This document shows positions 8,463-17,734 of a stretch of DNA of 29,746 nt, in pieces. The stretch is from Thermoguttaceae bacterium (GTDB lineage: Bacteria > Planctomycetota > Planctomycetia > Pirellulales > Thermoguttaceae), in NCBI GenBank assembly GCA_017454585.1, contig JAFTCU010000311.1:1-29746 (forward strand). The letters are read 5' to 3'. Position 1 is the stretch's first letter. Every line of letters starts with the position of its first letter. The notes below the pieces were generated by a model. It was not told where the DNA came from. It made no database searches and saw only the letters and a list, made by a program, of their open reading frames with translations. Position numbers and translations under genes: made by a program.

Positions 8463-8489
8463 ACCCCTCATTTCAATAATTCAAGGGGT
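8463..8489 (-). terminator. Weak hairpin at the 3' end of the TPR protein gene
   Basis: ACCCCT (8463-8468) and AGGGGT (8484-8489) form a six-bp stem around a 15-base loop that includes the stop codon at 8481-8483. Only scattered T follow on the minus strand, so termination is possible but not convincing. Confidence 0.3.
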
Positions 8490-10208
8490 CGTTTCAACTT
8501 TTTCTGACTTTTTTTCGTCCCGGTACACGCGAAAGCGTTCCAGATTCACCCAAAGTTCCAGTTCCGTGGAGCCGGAGTCCACAGCCCTGGTTTGAGTCTC
8601 AAATGCTTTTTCATATTTGCCCTGCGCGAAGTACACCGTTGCCAGCGTGTCCTGAATTCCGGAGGCTTCAGGTTGCAGTTGGACCGCCTCTTCAGCGTAT
8701 TTTTGGGCCTCGTCGAGTTTTCGGTTCGTGTTGGCTGCCAGCCAGGCGTAGGTATTGAGCTGAGATACCAGCAGGGCCTTCGTCGATGGGAAATTCTTCT
8801 CTGTCTTATCAAGAAAATCATCGATCCTTTTATCCAGAGTGTTCAGCCACTCGGAATCTTCGGTGAAAACGGCAATTTTTCTTGCAAGAATCAACGAGTC
8901 TATGTCTGGTTCCGCATCGGCTTCAAAGTCTTTCACGAGCGCTTCTTTTGCTTTGGCGTAGTCTTTATTCTTGCAAGCATCAAGAGCCAGGAGCTGGGTA
9001 AGTTTCTGATTCATTTCGATTGACGTTTCGTCTTCATTGTCTTCACTGGCCTTTTTGATGTTCAGGAAATTGAGCCTCCGTGAGTTTTTGGTGTATTCCC
9101 GGGCGAGGCTGAATTCGCCGATGGTACTCAAATCCGAGCTGAACGAGGGAAGGAGCCGGACTTTTTCCGTGGTAGAGATGTCTTTGTTCAGAAGGGCGAT
9201 TTCATTAGGTACAAGCGCCCAATGGCCTCTTCGAACGAGACGCTGAATCAGTAAAACGCGATAATTCAAGGTCAGAGAACGTTCATTCGCTATTTCGAAA
9301 TGGCCTTTTCCAAATCCGGTCAGCCCCATGGCGGTTTGTGAGAGGAAGAAGTCTCTTGCCTCTTTTTCATGCCCGTTCTGCGTGAGGAGATCGGCTGAAA
9401 AATACAAAAACTCCTGTAAAAAATTCAGTTGGATCGGGTCGTCGGTATTTAGTTCTTCATAGAGAGTTTGAAACGTTTCCTCAAATGCCGAAGCGTCAGC
9501 ATCTTCAGCCCGAGCCGTTTTTTCGAGTTCAAGGAGTTGGTGAAGAAAGCGTTTTCCTTCTGTTGTGGCGGGTTCCGAAGCCAAATACTCGCGGAGTGCT
9601 TTAAGTGTTTCTGCGCGTTTTTTTTGATTCAGTTCATTACGTGAGGACCACTCGTCCGGATTCGGAAAAACTTTTGCCTCGGGAACCGGCAGGGGAAACT
9701 CGGGAATCGGTTGCGTAAAAGGGAGCGCCCACATAACGGCCAGAGCAGAAAAACGGGCCGCGCAAGGGTCTTTCTCGTGTGTTACGATTCGCATGAGAGG
9801 AATGAGAGATTCCTCAGCAGGGATCTCGCTTAATCCCATGAGCAAAATCATTTTCTGCACGGTCTGGCATGAATCATACTGCTTGATGAAAATCTGCGTC
9901 CTCGGCGAATCGTTCGACCGGATCAACCCCCGGGTCAACATGGAAAGGCAGTACTTTGCGTTTTCTGCGATGGTGAAATCGGCTTGAGATTGCGCCTTTT
10001 GAAGAGTTTCAATGGCTCCATCCCCGAACTTGAGGATTTCCTCAATCGTTTTTTCACGTTTTTTATTGGATGGGTCATTCAGCTTTTCAACAAGCGCGTC
10101 GAGTTTTGCCTGCGCCTCCGGCTCCAGGGGTTTATCCCCGAAATCCCGGCAGAACAAAGGCGGAACGAAACAAAACAGGAGTGTAAAAGCGAAAAAAAAG
10201 CGTTTCAT
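8481..10208 (-). CDS. Exported protein with HEAT-like N-terminal and TPR-like C-terminal segments
   Basis: I do not recognise a named family. The 575-residue protein starts at the ATG at 10208, which opens a Sec signal peptide (MKRFFFAFTLLFCFVPPLFC); a longer frame adds 23 residues without signal character. The Cys at the end of the hydrophobic stretch is not in a good lipobox. Residues of roughly 30-150 are helical with HEAT-like spacing (KREKTIEEILKFGDGAIETL, then EESLIPLMRIV). Residues of roughly 490-560 look like TPRs (EAQKYAEEAVQLQPEASGIQ, then ATVYFAQGKYEKAFETQTRA). Such proteins usually act as binding scaffolds in the periplasm or at a membrane. The DNA seems more AT-rich in third positions than its neighbours. 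It is divergent from uvrA. Confidence 0.75.
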   Translation of the reverse strand: MKRFFFAFTLLFCFVPPLFCRDFGDKPLEPEAQAKLDALVEKLNDPSNKKREKTIEEILKFGDGAIETLQKAQSQADFTIAENAKYCLSMLTRGLIRSNDSPRTQIFIKQYDSCQTVQKMILLMGLSEIPAEESLIPLMRIVTHEKDPCAARFSALAVMWALPFTQPIPEFPLPVPEAKVFPNPDEWSSRNELNQKKRAETLKALREYLASEPATTEGKRFLHQLLELEKTARAEDADASAFEETFQTLYEELNTDDPIQLNFLQEFLYFSADLLTQNGHEKEARDFFLSQTAMGLTGFGKGHFEIANERSLTLNYRVLLIQRLVRRGHWALVPNEIALLNKDISTTEKVRLLPSFSSDLSTIGEFSLAREYTKNSRRLNFLNIKKASEDNEDETSIEMNQKLTQLLALDACKNKDYAKAKEALVKDFEADAEPDIDSLILARKIAVFTEDSEWLNTLDKRIDDFLDKTEKNFPSTKALLVSQLNTYAWLAANTNRKLDEAQKYAEEAVQLQPEASGIQDTLATVYFAQGKYEKAFETQTRAVDSGSTELELWVNLERFRVYRDEKKSEKVETTP

Positions 10209-10642
10209 GGAATTTTGCTCTATGGATAAAGGAGTAAGCGTTTCATAAAGGAAAACCGGAAAAAGGTCGAACCCCATAAAATTTGAAGGGAAAGGCTTCC
10301 AGGGTGGTATCTGATCGATACTTCTGTAAATATTTTATCAAAACCCTCAAAAAAATCAAGACGGGTAAGCCTCAAATTTTTCCTGCGTGCATTTTAGAAC
10401 TGAAATTTCGGACTTTTGGGGACTTTAATTGTTGTAATACAGTTTTTACGTTTGAAAAAACAGTCCCTTTTTTCAGGGTTGAGGATGAGGTCGAAAAGTC
10501 CTTGAGGCGGATGAATACTCTCTGCAATTTTTTCAGAAAAATCGCAAAAAATCCAGTGGTTCCACGTTGACTTAATGAACTTTTTGGCGTATAATACGAA
10601 GATTATTTAAACTAGTGCGCATCAAAGTTCAAAATTTATATA
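10209..10642. other. AT-rich divergent spacer between the TPR protein gene and uvrA
   Basis: The spacer of 434 bases holds the uvrA promoter at its right end. A 95-codon plus-strand frame (10283-10570) is open, but its product is unlike any family I know, it has no convincing ribosome binding site, and its stop lies inside the uvrA -35 box, so I treat it as chance. No clear promoter for the leftward gene and no recognisable LexA-type box was seen. Confidence 0.5.
10567..10595 (+). promoter_or_regulatory. Sigma70-type promoter of uvrA
   Basis: TTGACT at 10567-10572 and a perfect TATAAT at 10590-10595 are separated by 17 bases, leaving a leader of about 40 bases. No Shine-Dalgarno sequence precedes the uvrA ATG. 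Confidence 0.85.
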
Positions 10643-13600
10643 ATGGTCAATCAGAATATTCACGTTAAGGGAGCTCGGGAGCACAATCTGCAAAATGTTG
10701 AAGTTGAGCTTCCGAGCAATCAGCTCATCTGTTTTACGGGGGTCAGTGGAAGCGGGAAAAGCTCGCTTGCGTTTGATACGCTATACGCGGAAGGCCAGAG
10801 ACGCTACGTCGAAAGCCTTTCCAGTTACGCACGTCAATTCCTTGGTCAGATGCCCAAACCCGACGTGGATTTCATTACCCATCTGAGTCCAGCGATTTCC
10901 ATCGCCCAAAAAACAACGGGCCAAAACCCCCGTTCCACCGTTGGGACCATCACGGAGATTTACGACTATTTACGTGTTCTTTACTCCCGTGTCGGAACCG
11001 GCTATTGCCCCTACTGCGGCCGGAAAATCAGCGCGCAGACACGCCCCCAGATCCTCGCTCAGATCCAGCTCCTGCCGGAAGGGACCAAACTCCTGATCCT
11101 CGCCCCGCGGGTACGCGGTCAGAAGGGTGAATTCAAGGACCTCTTTAAGGATCTGTTGCGTCAGGGCTACATCCGGGCCAGGGTGGACGGCGAAGTGGTG
11201 AAGCTTACCGAGGAACTGCGTCTTGACCGTCAAATGCGCCATACGATCGACCTGGTCGTGGACCGGATCGTTTTGCGTCACGATTCTGTTTCCCGTCTGA
11301 GTGAGGCGGTGGAGCAGGCCCTGAGAGTCGGAAATAACACGTTGATCATTGCTCCTGATAAAGACTCGGAGCAGGAACCGTTCGAGGAAATGATGCTCTC
11401 GAGCGAGTACGCCTGCGCAGACTGCCAGGTTGGTTTTGAGCCGCCGACGCCACAGCTATTCAGCTTCAACTCTCCGCAGGGAATGTGTACGGAATGTAAC
11501 GGTCTGGGGGAGATTTACACGTTCGACCCTGAACGGCTTATTCCCGATCAGAAAAAGTCCTTTCGGAAGGGGGCTATTAAGACGTTCGGTACGTGGGAGG
11601 AAATGGGCCGTTGGAAGCACGTACAGTTTCGCGGTGTGGCGGAGTATTTGGCCCGTACTTATCCGCAGTTTGGGCTGAACGCCAAGGCGATCCTGGACAA
11701 ACCGTGGAAAACTCTCCCTGAGGAGATCAAGGAAGCGCTCCTCTTTGGGACGGAAAACGCAAATATTACGTATTCCTGGCACAATTCCCCCCAAGGATTA
11801 AATTGGGGTGCGACTTTCGACGGGATCATCCCCCAACTCCTTTCAGCCTACCGGACCACCCAAAGCCGGATCCAGAAACGTCACCTTGAAAAATTCATGA
11901 ACGTCTGCACGTGCGGCTTCTGCAAAGGGGAGCGGCTCAATCCGCAGGCGCGGGCCGTTCGGATCCGAAGTCATTCCGTCAATCGTGAGCTTTCTCTTCC
12001 GGAACTGGTCCGAGAACCGATTTCCAGCGTGATCGAGTTTTTCCGTGATTTGGACCTCGACGCGACCGGGCGTTTCATCGCGAAAGACATTCTGCACGAG
12101 ATTCGGAACCGCTTGGGTTTCCTTGAGGACGTGGGACTGAGTTACCTTTCGCTCGCGCGGACGGCCCCAACTCTTTCCGGCGGTGAGCTGCAGCGTATTC
12201 GCCTCGCGAGTCAGATCGGCAGCGGGCTGGTTGGCGTGTTGTATATTCTGGACGAGCCTACCATTGGTCTTCATCCGCGTGACAACAATCGACTTCTGGC
12301 GACGCTTCGTCATTTGCGGGACCTTGGAAACACGGTGGTCGTGGTTGAACATGACGAAGACACCATGCGCAGTGCGGACCGGATCATCGATTTTGGCCCC
12401 GGCGCGGGCGTAAACGGCGGGCACGTGGTCGCGCAAGGCTCCGTGGAAGATGTTTTGGAAGCCCCCGAAAGCATTACCGGCCAGTTCCTTTCCGGCAGGC
12501 GCGCCATTCCGGCCGTGCGGAACCCTCGTGAAGGAACAGGTGAAAAGCTCGTTTTGCGCGGCGTCTCGCATCACAATCTGAAGAATGTGGACGTGGAATT
12601 TCCACTTGGAAAGTTCATCTGCGTCACGGGTGTGAGCGGTTCCGGGAAAAGCTCACTGATCAACGGCGTCCTGAAGGAGATACTGCACCGTGACCTGAAC
12701 CACGGGATCGGTACACCCGGAGCGTACCGGGCCATTGAGGGACTGAATTTCCTGAACAAGATGATCGCGATCGATCAGTCTCCGATCGGCCGCACTCCGC
12801 GCAGTAACCCGGCGACATACATCAAGCTGTTCGACGAGATCCGTATGATGTTCGCGGAACTTCCGGAGGCGAAGCAGCACGGTTTCAAGCCTGGCCGGTT
12901 CAGCTTTAACGTGGATGGCGGCCGCTGCGAGGCGTGCCAGGGCTACGGCTCCACGAAGCTGGAAATGGATTTTCTGGCGGATATTTGGGTTACGTGTCCG
13001 GTCTGCGGCGGGAAGCGCTTCAATTACGAGACGCTTCAGGTGAAATTCAAGGGCCATTCCATCGCGGAGATCCTTGAAATGGACGTTCAGGAAGCCATGG
13101 AACTTTTTGAGAACGTTCCAAAGGTTTACCAGAAACTCAAAACCCTGCACGACGTCGGCCTCGACTATATGAAAATCGGCCAATCCTCGCCGACCCTTTC
13201 CGGCGGTGAGGCCCAGCGTGTCAAACTGGCGCGCGAATTGACGAAAGTCAGCACCGGACGGACGATTTACATTCTTGACGAGCCGACGACGGGGCTGCAT
13301 TTCGCCGACATTGAGCAGCTTTTGAAGGTCCTGCACGGTTTCGCCGATGCTGGAAATACGGTTTTGGTGGTCGAACACAATCTCGACGTCATCAAAACGG
13401 CGGACTGGATCATCGACCTCGGCCCGGAAGGTGGAAACGAAGGTGGGCAGATCGTTGTCTGCGGTACGCCCCGAGACGTAGTGAAGTGTAAAAAATCCTA
13501 CACAGCGGCGGCTTTGAAGAACGTTTTTACCCCTGCCGCGAAGAAAAAAGCTCTGGAATCGGTTTCGGTCCCGGCCAGTACTCTGAAAAAAGCCCCAAAA

Positions 13601-16600
13601 GACATAATCCAATCTGAAACCAAAACAGGAGCGTGTTCCTGCGGCCACGATTGCATTCACGTAGAAGATGCGAGCCAGCACAATCTGAAACACGTGAGTG
13701 TGGAAATTCCGCGCAACGAATTGACGGTCTGCTGCGGCCCGAGCGGTTCCGGGAAAAGCTCCATGGCCATGGATACGGTTTACGCGGAGGGACAGCGGCG
13801 TTACGTCGAAAGCCTTTCCAGTTACGCCCGCCAGTTTGTGGGCCAGATGCAGAAGCCGCACGTTGAGAGGATAGAGGGCCTCTCTCCCGCAATCGCCATC
13901 GAGCAGAAACGGGCGAGCCAAAGCCCACGCTCTACGGTTGGAACAATTACAGAGATTTACGACTACTTGCGTATTTTGATGGCAAGACTGGGTAAACCAT
14001 ACTGTCCGGATTGTCAGATCCCGGTTGGGTCACAGACTACTGACGAAATCATCTCCCGTGTGATGAAGTACCCGGAAGGAACGCGCCTGATGCTGCTGGC
14101 GTCGCGTGAAGTCGCTGTGGGACACCGCTCCGAAACCCTTTGGGATGAACTGCGCCGCGGCGGTTTTGTGCGTGTTCGCATCGACGGAATGATTTATACG
14201 CTGGATCAGGTTCCGGACATTGACCGCCGTCGAAAGCATGATGTGGAAGTGGTCGTGGACCGTGTGGAGATCCGGCGCGATAAGAAAGTTCGTGCCCGTG
14301 TTGCGGAAAGCGTCGAGCAGACGCTTCTGCTTGGCGGCGGAACGATGATCGTTCTGGAAGTGAACGATTTGAAGCCGGAAACGATGTGGAAGTCCAAAAC
14401 ACACAGTCTGCACAACGTTTGTGACCGTTGCGGACGCAGTTTTGAAACGCTCGCCCCGAATAATTTCTCGTTTAATACCGCTTTGGGTTGGTGTCCGACC
14501 TGCGAGGGACTTGGCGTACAGAGCGGGGCCAACCCGAACCTTCTTCTGCGCGATCCGAAGCTGACACTCGCCGAGGGCGCGATTTCACTTTGGAACACGC
14601 ACAAGAGCGCGCTTGCGATGGAAATGCTTAAAGTCTTCTGTACGGAAATGGAAGTTCCAATGGACGTTCCGTACGAATCGCTCGCGCCGCGCTACCGCAA
14701 AATCCTCCAAAGAGGAACGGGGGAGCGTTGGTTCCAGGTCAAAACGAAGGACTTTACTTTCCGTTTCCAGCTTAAAGGGTTGATGGAAGTCGTAGATGAA
14801 ACGGCCCGGTTGGTTCCCACGCTTCGACACAAGCTGGAATCTTTCCTCGACGATGTGCCGTGCACCGAGTGCGGCGGAAGCCGTTTACGTGACGACGCGG
14901 CCGCGTACCGTCTGCATGGCCGGACGATGGACGAAATTTGCGAGCTTCCCCTCGACCAGCTCCAGCATCTTTTTGCGGACTGGAAAACGACTCCTTCCGA
15001 ACGTAAAATCGCGGGCGAAATTATTCGCGAGATTCGGAGTCGAACGCAATTCCTGCTCGATGTGGGGCTTGAATACTTAACCCTTTCCAGACCGGCTCCA
15101 ACACTTTCAGGCGGTGAAATGCAGCGTATTCGCCTCGCTGCACAGGTCGGGAGCGGCTTGTGTGGTGTGCTTTATATTCTGGATGAACCGACGATCGGCC
15201 TCCATCCACGTGATAACCTGCGCCTGATCAATACGATGAGAAAACTGCGCGATTTGGGAAACACGCTTCTGATCGTCGAACACGACCGTGATGTTCTGGA
15301 GAACGCGGATAAACTCATCGACTTTGGTCCCAAGGCTGGCCGTTGGGGTGGTGAAATTGTTGGCGAAGGAACTCCTGCCCAGATTAAATCCAATCCGACT
15401 TCGGTCACGGGGTCCTACCTTTCCGGGAATACTACGATCCCAATTCCGTCAAACCGCCGTATTTCCTCCATTTCGGCCAAACGTCCGCCAGAATCCAATC
15501 TTGTGATGAGGCAGTGGCTGGAAATCATCGGTGCGCGTCAGAACAATTTAAAGAATATTAACGTCCGGATCCCGCTTGGAACGCTGACTGCCGTGACGGG
15601 CGTGAGCGGTTCCGGAAAAAGCACGCTGGTCGAGGACGTCTTGTACTCGTCGCTTGCCCGAGTTCTGCATCGCGCTGGTACGATCCCGGGAGCGCATGAC
15701 ACGATTCGCGGGATCCAGTACATTAATAAAGTGATCGAAGTCGATCAGCGTCCCATTGGAACCACGCCAAGTTCCAACCCGGCGACTTATACGGGCGTTT
15801 TTGAACACATTCGTGAGCTGTTTGCCAAGCTCCCGGACGCCAAACTGCGCGGTTTTACTGCCCGACGATTCAGTTTTAACGTTCCGGGCGGCCGGTGCGA
15901 AAAGTGTGAAGGTAACGGTCAGATAAAAATCGAGATGCACTTCCTGCCGGATGTATGGGTCACGTGCGACGAATGCCACGGTCAGCGCTACGAGCCGGAG
16001 ACCCTTTCGGTCCGGTTCAAGGGCTACACCATTGCCGACATTTTGAACCTGACGTGCGCAGAGGCTTTGGAAGTTTTCCAGGGCGTTCCGGTCATTCGGC
16101 GCATTTTGCAGACGCTCTGCGACGTTGGTCTCGATTATATTACCCTCGGTCAGCCTGCTCCGACGCTTTCGGGTGGTGAGGCTCAGCGCGTAAAACTGGC
16201 GGCGGAACTTTCCCGCCCTGATACGGGAAAGACGCTTTACATTCTGGACGAACCGACGACCGGTCTGCATTTTTCTGACCTGGCGAAACTCCTTGAGGTC
16301 CTTCACCGTCTGGTAGAAATGGGGAATACAGTGGTCGTGATCGAGCACAACCTGGACGTGATCAAGAACGCGGACTGGATCGTGGAGCTTGGCCCCGAAG
16401 CGGGAGTGAACGGCGGCGAGTTGGTGACGGAAGGTACGCCCGAGGATGTGGTAAAGTACGCCGTCAACGCGAAGAAAACGGTTAAGTCCCGCAAGCCTCT
16501 TCCACGGAGCTGGACGGGTGAATTCCTTGCGCCGATCCTGAAAAACGGTCCGTACGAGGAAAGAAAACGGTTCAATCTGGATGAGTTCCGTCGAGCACAA

Positions 16601-17629
16601 ACGGAAGAAATCGTGCTTTCGGAAATGAACGCCGAGGTGAAAATGCCGTGGGAAGTGGACGGGATCCGCTGGCACACCCAAGGACGAAGTTTCCGTTGCC
16701 GCTCAACCGTTTTGGAGCACGGGGAAATTTTACCTCCGGTCTCACCCATCCCGACACCGCCGCCCGCCAAGTGGGACGTGCGGGTTTTCGACGCAATTAT
16801 GGACCGGCTCGAAAGTATGGATGACGTGGAGATTGACTGGAACGACCGAAACGTGATCCGTGTCGCGTCGTCCGGAAAAACCTCGATGAAATTCCTTCAT
16901 CTGTACACCAATGACGAATGGCTTCTGAAGTTGAGTTTCCGCGTTGCGAAAGATTCCTTCCAGGAAGCGGACCTGATCCAGCGTTTGAACCTTCGTCCGT
17001 TGAATGAGTTCCCGGAACTTCCACTTTACGGGACGTCGCCGCGGGTTCGGCTGATCGATTCCAAAGACGGTTTCCAGGAAGTGGAACTTCGCGTCCATTA
17101 TTGGGACGAATTCAATCACCCGCAAATGTGGGAGTTTTTTGAACAAGCGCAGGAAGCGTTTCAGACGCTGGTTCAGCAGGTCGAAGCCGATCCAACGGAC
17201 CTGAAACCGTGGAAGACACTCGGTCGGGCGTGGCATGAAAGCCGGAAAGGATTCATCGGAAATGTTCGACCGAGCTGGAATCAGGACCTTCTTCAGACGA
17301 TTATTGCCGCTTTGGAACGCGTTGCGCCCAACGCTTCATGGGGCTGGCAGAATAAAGTCGTGGTTCCAATCGTTCCAGCAGGGTCGAATCGGATTTGGTG
17401 CCGGGTTGGAACGAAAAAACCCGACGCGGTTTATATCGAGCTTTTCAACGGTCGAAATGAGTTCACGATGGGCCGGATCAGCGGTTTTGGTTTCCACTCC
17501 GAGGTGGACAGCCGAAACCCGGAATATGACTGCCTGCGCTTCCAGTTCCGCAGTTTAAACGACTGGAAGAAAGGCAATTTTGAAGCGTTTTTGGAAGAAC
17601 ACCTGAAAAAAAGAATGAAGAATGAATAA
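10643..17629 (+). CDS. uvrA: Tandem-duplicated excinuclease ABC subunit A (two UvrA units plus C-terminal extension)
   Basis: The 2,328-residue chain holds two complete UvrA units, against about 940 residues for E. coli UvrA. UvrA recognises damaged DNA and loads UvrB in nucleotide excision repair. Unit one (about 1-950) has Walker A motifs at 33-41 and 663-671, ABC signatures LSGGELQ (511) and LSGGEAQ, and zinc cysteine pairs C258/C261/C282/C285 and C762/C765/C785/C788. Unit two (about 1003-1940) repeats the plan, with Walker A at 1032-1040 (GPSGSGKSS) and 1653-1661, its own LSGGE signatures and its own C-x2-C pairs. All four ATPase sites look intact. A Lys/Ala-rich linker of about 60 residues joins the units. 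Residues of about 1950-2328 match nothing I recognise. Chlamydiae also have a double UvrA, and I recall long UvrA proteins in Planctomycetes. One chain may form a built-in dimer. Confidence 0.95.
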   Translation: MVNQNIHVKGAREHNLQNVEVELPSNQLICFTGVSGSGKSSLAFDTLYAEGQRRYVESLSSYARQFLGQMPKPDVDFITHLSPAISIAQKTTGQNPRSTVGTITEIYDYLRVLYSRVGTGYCPYCGRKISAQTRPQILAQIQLLPEGTKLLILAPRVRGQKGEFKDLFKDLLRQGYIRARVDGEVVKLTEELRLDRQMRHTIDLVVDRIVLRHDSVSRLSEAVEQALRVGNNTLIIAPDKDSEQEPFEEMMLSSEYACADCQVGFEPPTPQLFSFNSPQGMCTECNGLGEIYTFDPERLIPDQKKSFRKGAIKTFGTWEEMGRWKHVQFRGVAEYLARTYPQFGLNAKAILDKPWKTLPEEIKEALLFGTENANITYSWHNSPQGLNWGATFDGIIPQLLSAYRTTQSRIQKRHLEKFMNVCTCGFCKGERLNPQARAVRIRSHSVNRELSLPELVREPISSVIEFFRDLDLDATGRFIAKDILHEIRNRLGFLEDVGLSYLSLARTAPTLSGGELQRIRLASQIGSGLVGVLYILDEPTIGLHPRDNNRLLATLRHLRDLGNTVVVVEHDEDTMRSADRIIDFGPGAGVNGGHVVAQGSVEDVLEAPESITGQFLSGRRAIPAVRNPREGTGEKLVLRGVSHHNLKNVDVEFPLGKFICVTGVSGSGKSSLINGVLKEILHRDLNHGIGTPGAYRAIEGLNFLNKMIAIDQSPIGRTPRSNPATYIKLFDEIRMMFAELPEAKQHGFKPGRFSFNVDGGRCEACQGYGSTKLEMDFLADIWVTCPVCGGKRFNYETLQVKFKGHSIAEILEMDVQEAMELFENVPKVYQKLKTLHDVGLDYMKIGQSSPTLSGGEAQRVKLARELTKVSTGRTIYILDEPTTGLHFADIEQLLKVLHGFADAGNTVLVVEHNLDVIKTADWIIDLGPEGGNEGGQIVVCGTPRDVVKCKKSYTAAALKNVFTPAAKKKALESVSVPASTLKKAPKDIIQSETKTGACSCGHDCIHVEDASQHNLKHVSVEIPRNELTVCCGPSGSGKSSMAMDTVYAEGQRRYVESLSSYARQFVGQMQKPHVERIEGLSPAIAIEQKRASQSPRSTVGTITEIYDYLRILMARLGKPYCPDCQIPVGSQTTDEIISRVMKYPEGTRLMLLASREVAVGHRSETLWDELRRGGFVRVRIDGMIYTLDQVPDIDRRRKHDVEVVVDRVEIRRDKKVRARVAESVEQTLLLGGGTMIVLEVNDLKPETMWKSKTHSLHNVCDRCGRSFETLAPNNFSFNTALGWCPTCEGLGVQSGANPNLLLRDPKLTLAEGAISLWNTHKSALAMEMLKVFCTEMEVPMDVPYESLAPRYRKILQRGTGERWFQVKTKDFTFRFQLKGLMEVVDETARLVPTLRHKLESFLDDVPCTECGGSRLRDDAAAYRLHGRTMDEICELPLDQLQHLFADWKTTPSERKIAGEIIREIRSRTQFLLDVGLEYLTLSRPAPTLSGGEMQRIRLAAQVGSGLCGVLYILDEPTIGLHPRDNLRLINTMRKLRDLGNTLLIVEHDRDVLENADKLIDFGPKAGRWGGEIVGEGTPAQIKSNPTSVTGSYLSGNTTIPIPSNRRISSISAKRPPESNLVMRQWLEIIGARQNNLKNINVRIPLGTLTAVTGVSGSGKSTLVEDVLYSSLARVLHRAGTIPGAHDTIRGIQYINKVIEVDQRPIGTTPSSNPATYTGVFEHIRELFAKLPDAKLRGFTARRFSFNVPGGRCEKCEGNGQIKIEMHFLPDVWVTCDECHGQRYEPETLSVRFKGYTIADILNLTCAEALEVFQGVPVIRRILQTLCDVGLDYITLGQPAPTLSGGEAQRVKLAAELSRPDTGKTLYILDEPTTGLHFSDLAKLLEVLHRLVEMGNTVVVIEHNLDVIKNADWIVELGPEAGVNGGELVTEGTPEDVVKYAVNAKKTVKSRKPLPRSWTGEFLAPILKNGPYEERKRFNLDEFRRAQTEEIVLSEMNAEVKMPWEVDGIRWHTQGRSFRCRSTVLEHGEILPPVSPIPTPPPAKWDVRVFDAIMDRLESMDDVEIDWNDRNVIRVASSGKTSMKFLHLYTNDEWLLKLSFRVAKDSFQEADLIQRLNLRPLNEFPELPLYGTSPRVRLIDSKDGFQEVELRVHYWDEFNHPQMWEFFEQAQEAFQTLVQQVEADPTDLKPWKTLGRAWHESRKGFIGNVRPSWNQDLLQTIIAALERVAPNASWGWQNKVVVPIVPAGSNRIWCRVGTKKPDAVYIELFNGRNEFTMGRISGFGFHSEVDSRNPEYDCLRFQFRSLNDWKKGNFEAFLEEHLKKRMKNE

Positions 17630-17718
17630 CGAATAATGAATAATGAAAGATTTGATGAAAATCTCCTCTCAACGAACATTACGCGCAAGCGTCATTATTC
17701 GTTATTCGTTCTTCATTA
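17613..17718. repeat. AT-rich inverted repeat overlapping the uvrA 3' end
   Basis: The left arm (about 17613-17639) and right arm (about 17692-17718) are reverse complements over about 26 bases with one G-T-compatible difference, built on repeats of GAATAA and AATGAA. The left arm contains the last codons and stop of uvrA. Between the arms lie two small stems, AGATTT/AAATCT and ACGC-GCAA-GCGT. The right arm is not followed by a T run, so it is not a standard intrinsic terminator. The next gene starts 17 bases on. Confidence 0.75.
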
Positions 17719-17734
17719 TTCGTTAACGTAACAA

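Noticed and set aside
10283..10570. Open frame of 95 codons upstream of uvrA
   Set aside because: The product has no recognisable motif, no good ribosome binding site precedes it, and its stop lies in the uvrA -35 box.
10596..10642. SOS (LexA) box in front of uvrA
   Set aside because: No CTGT-N8-ACAG or GAAC-N4-GTTC pattern is visible between the promoter and the start codon.
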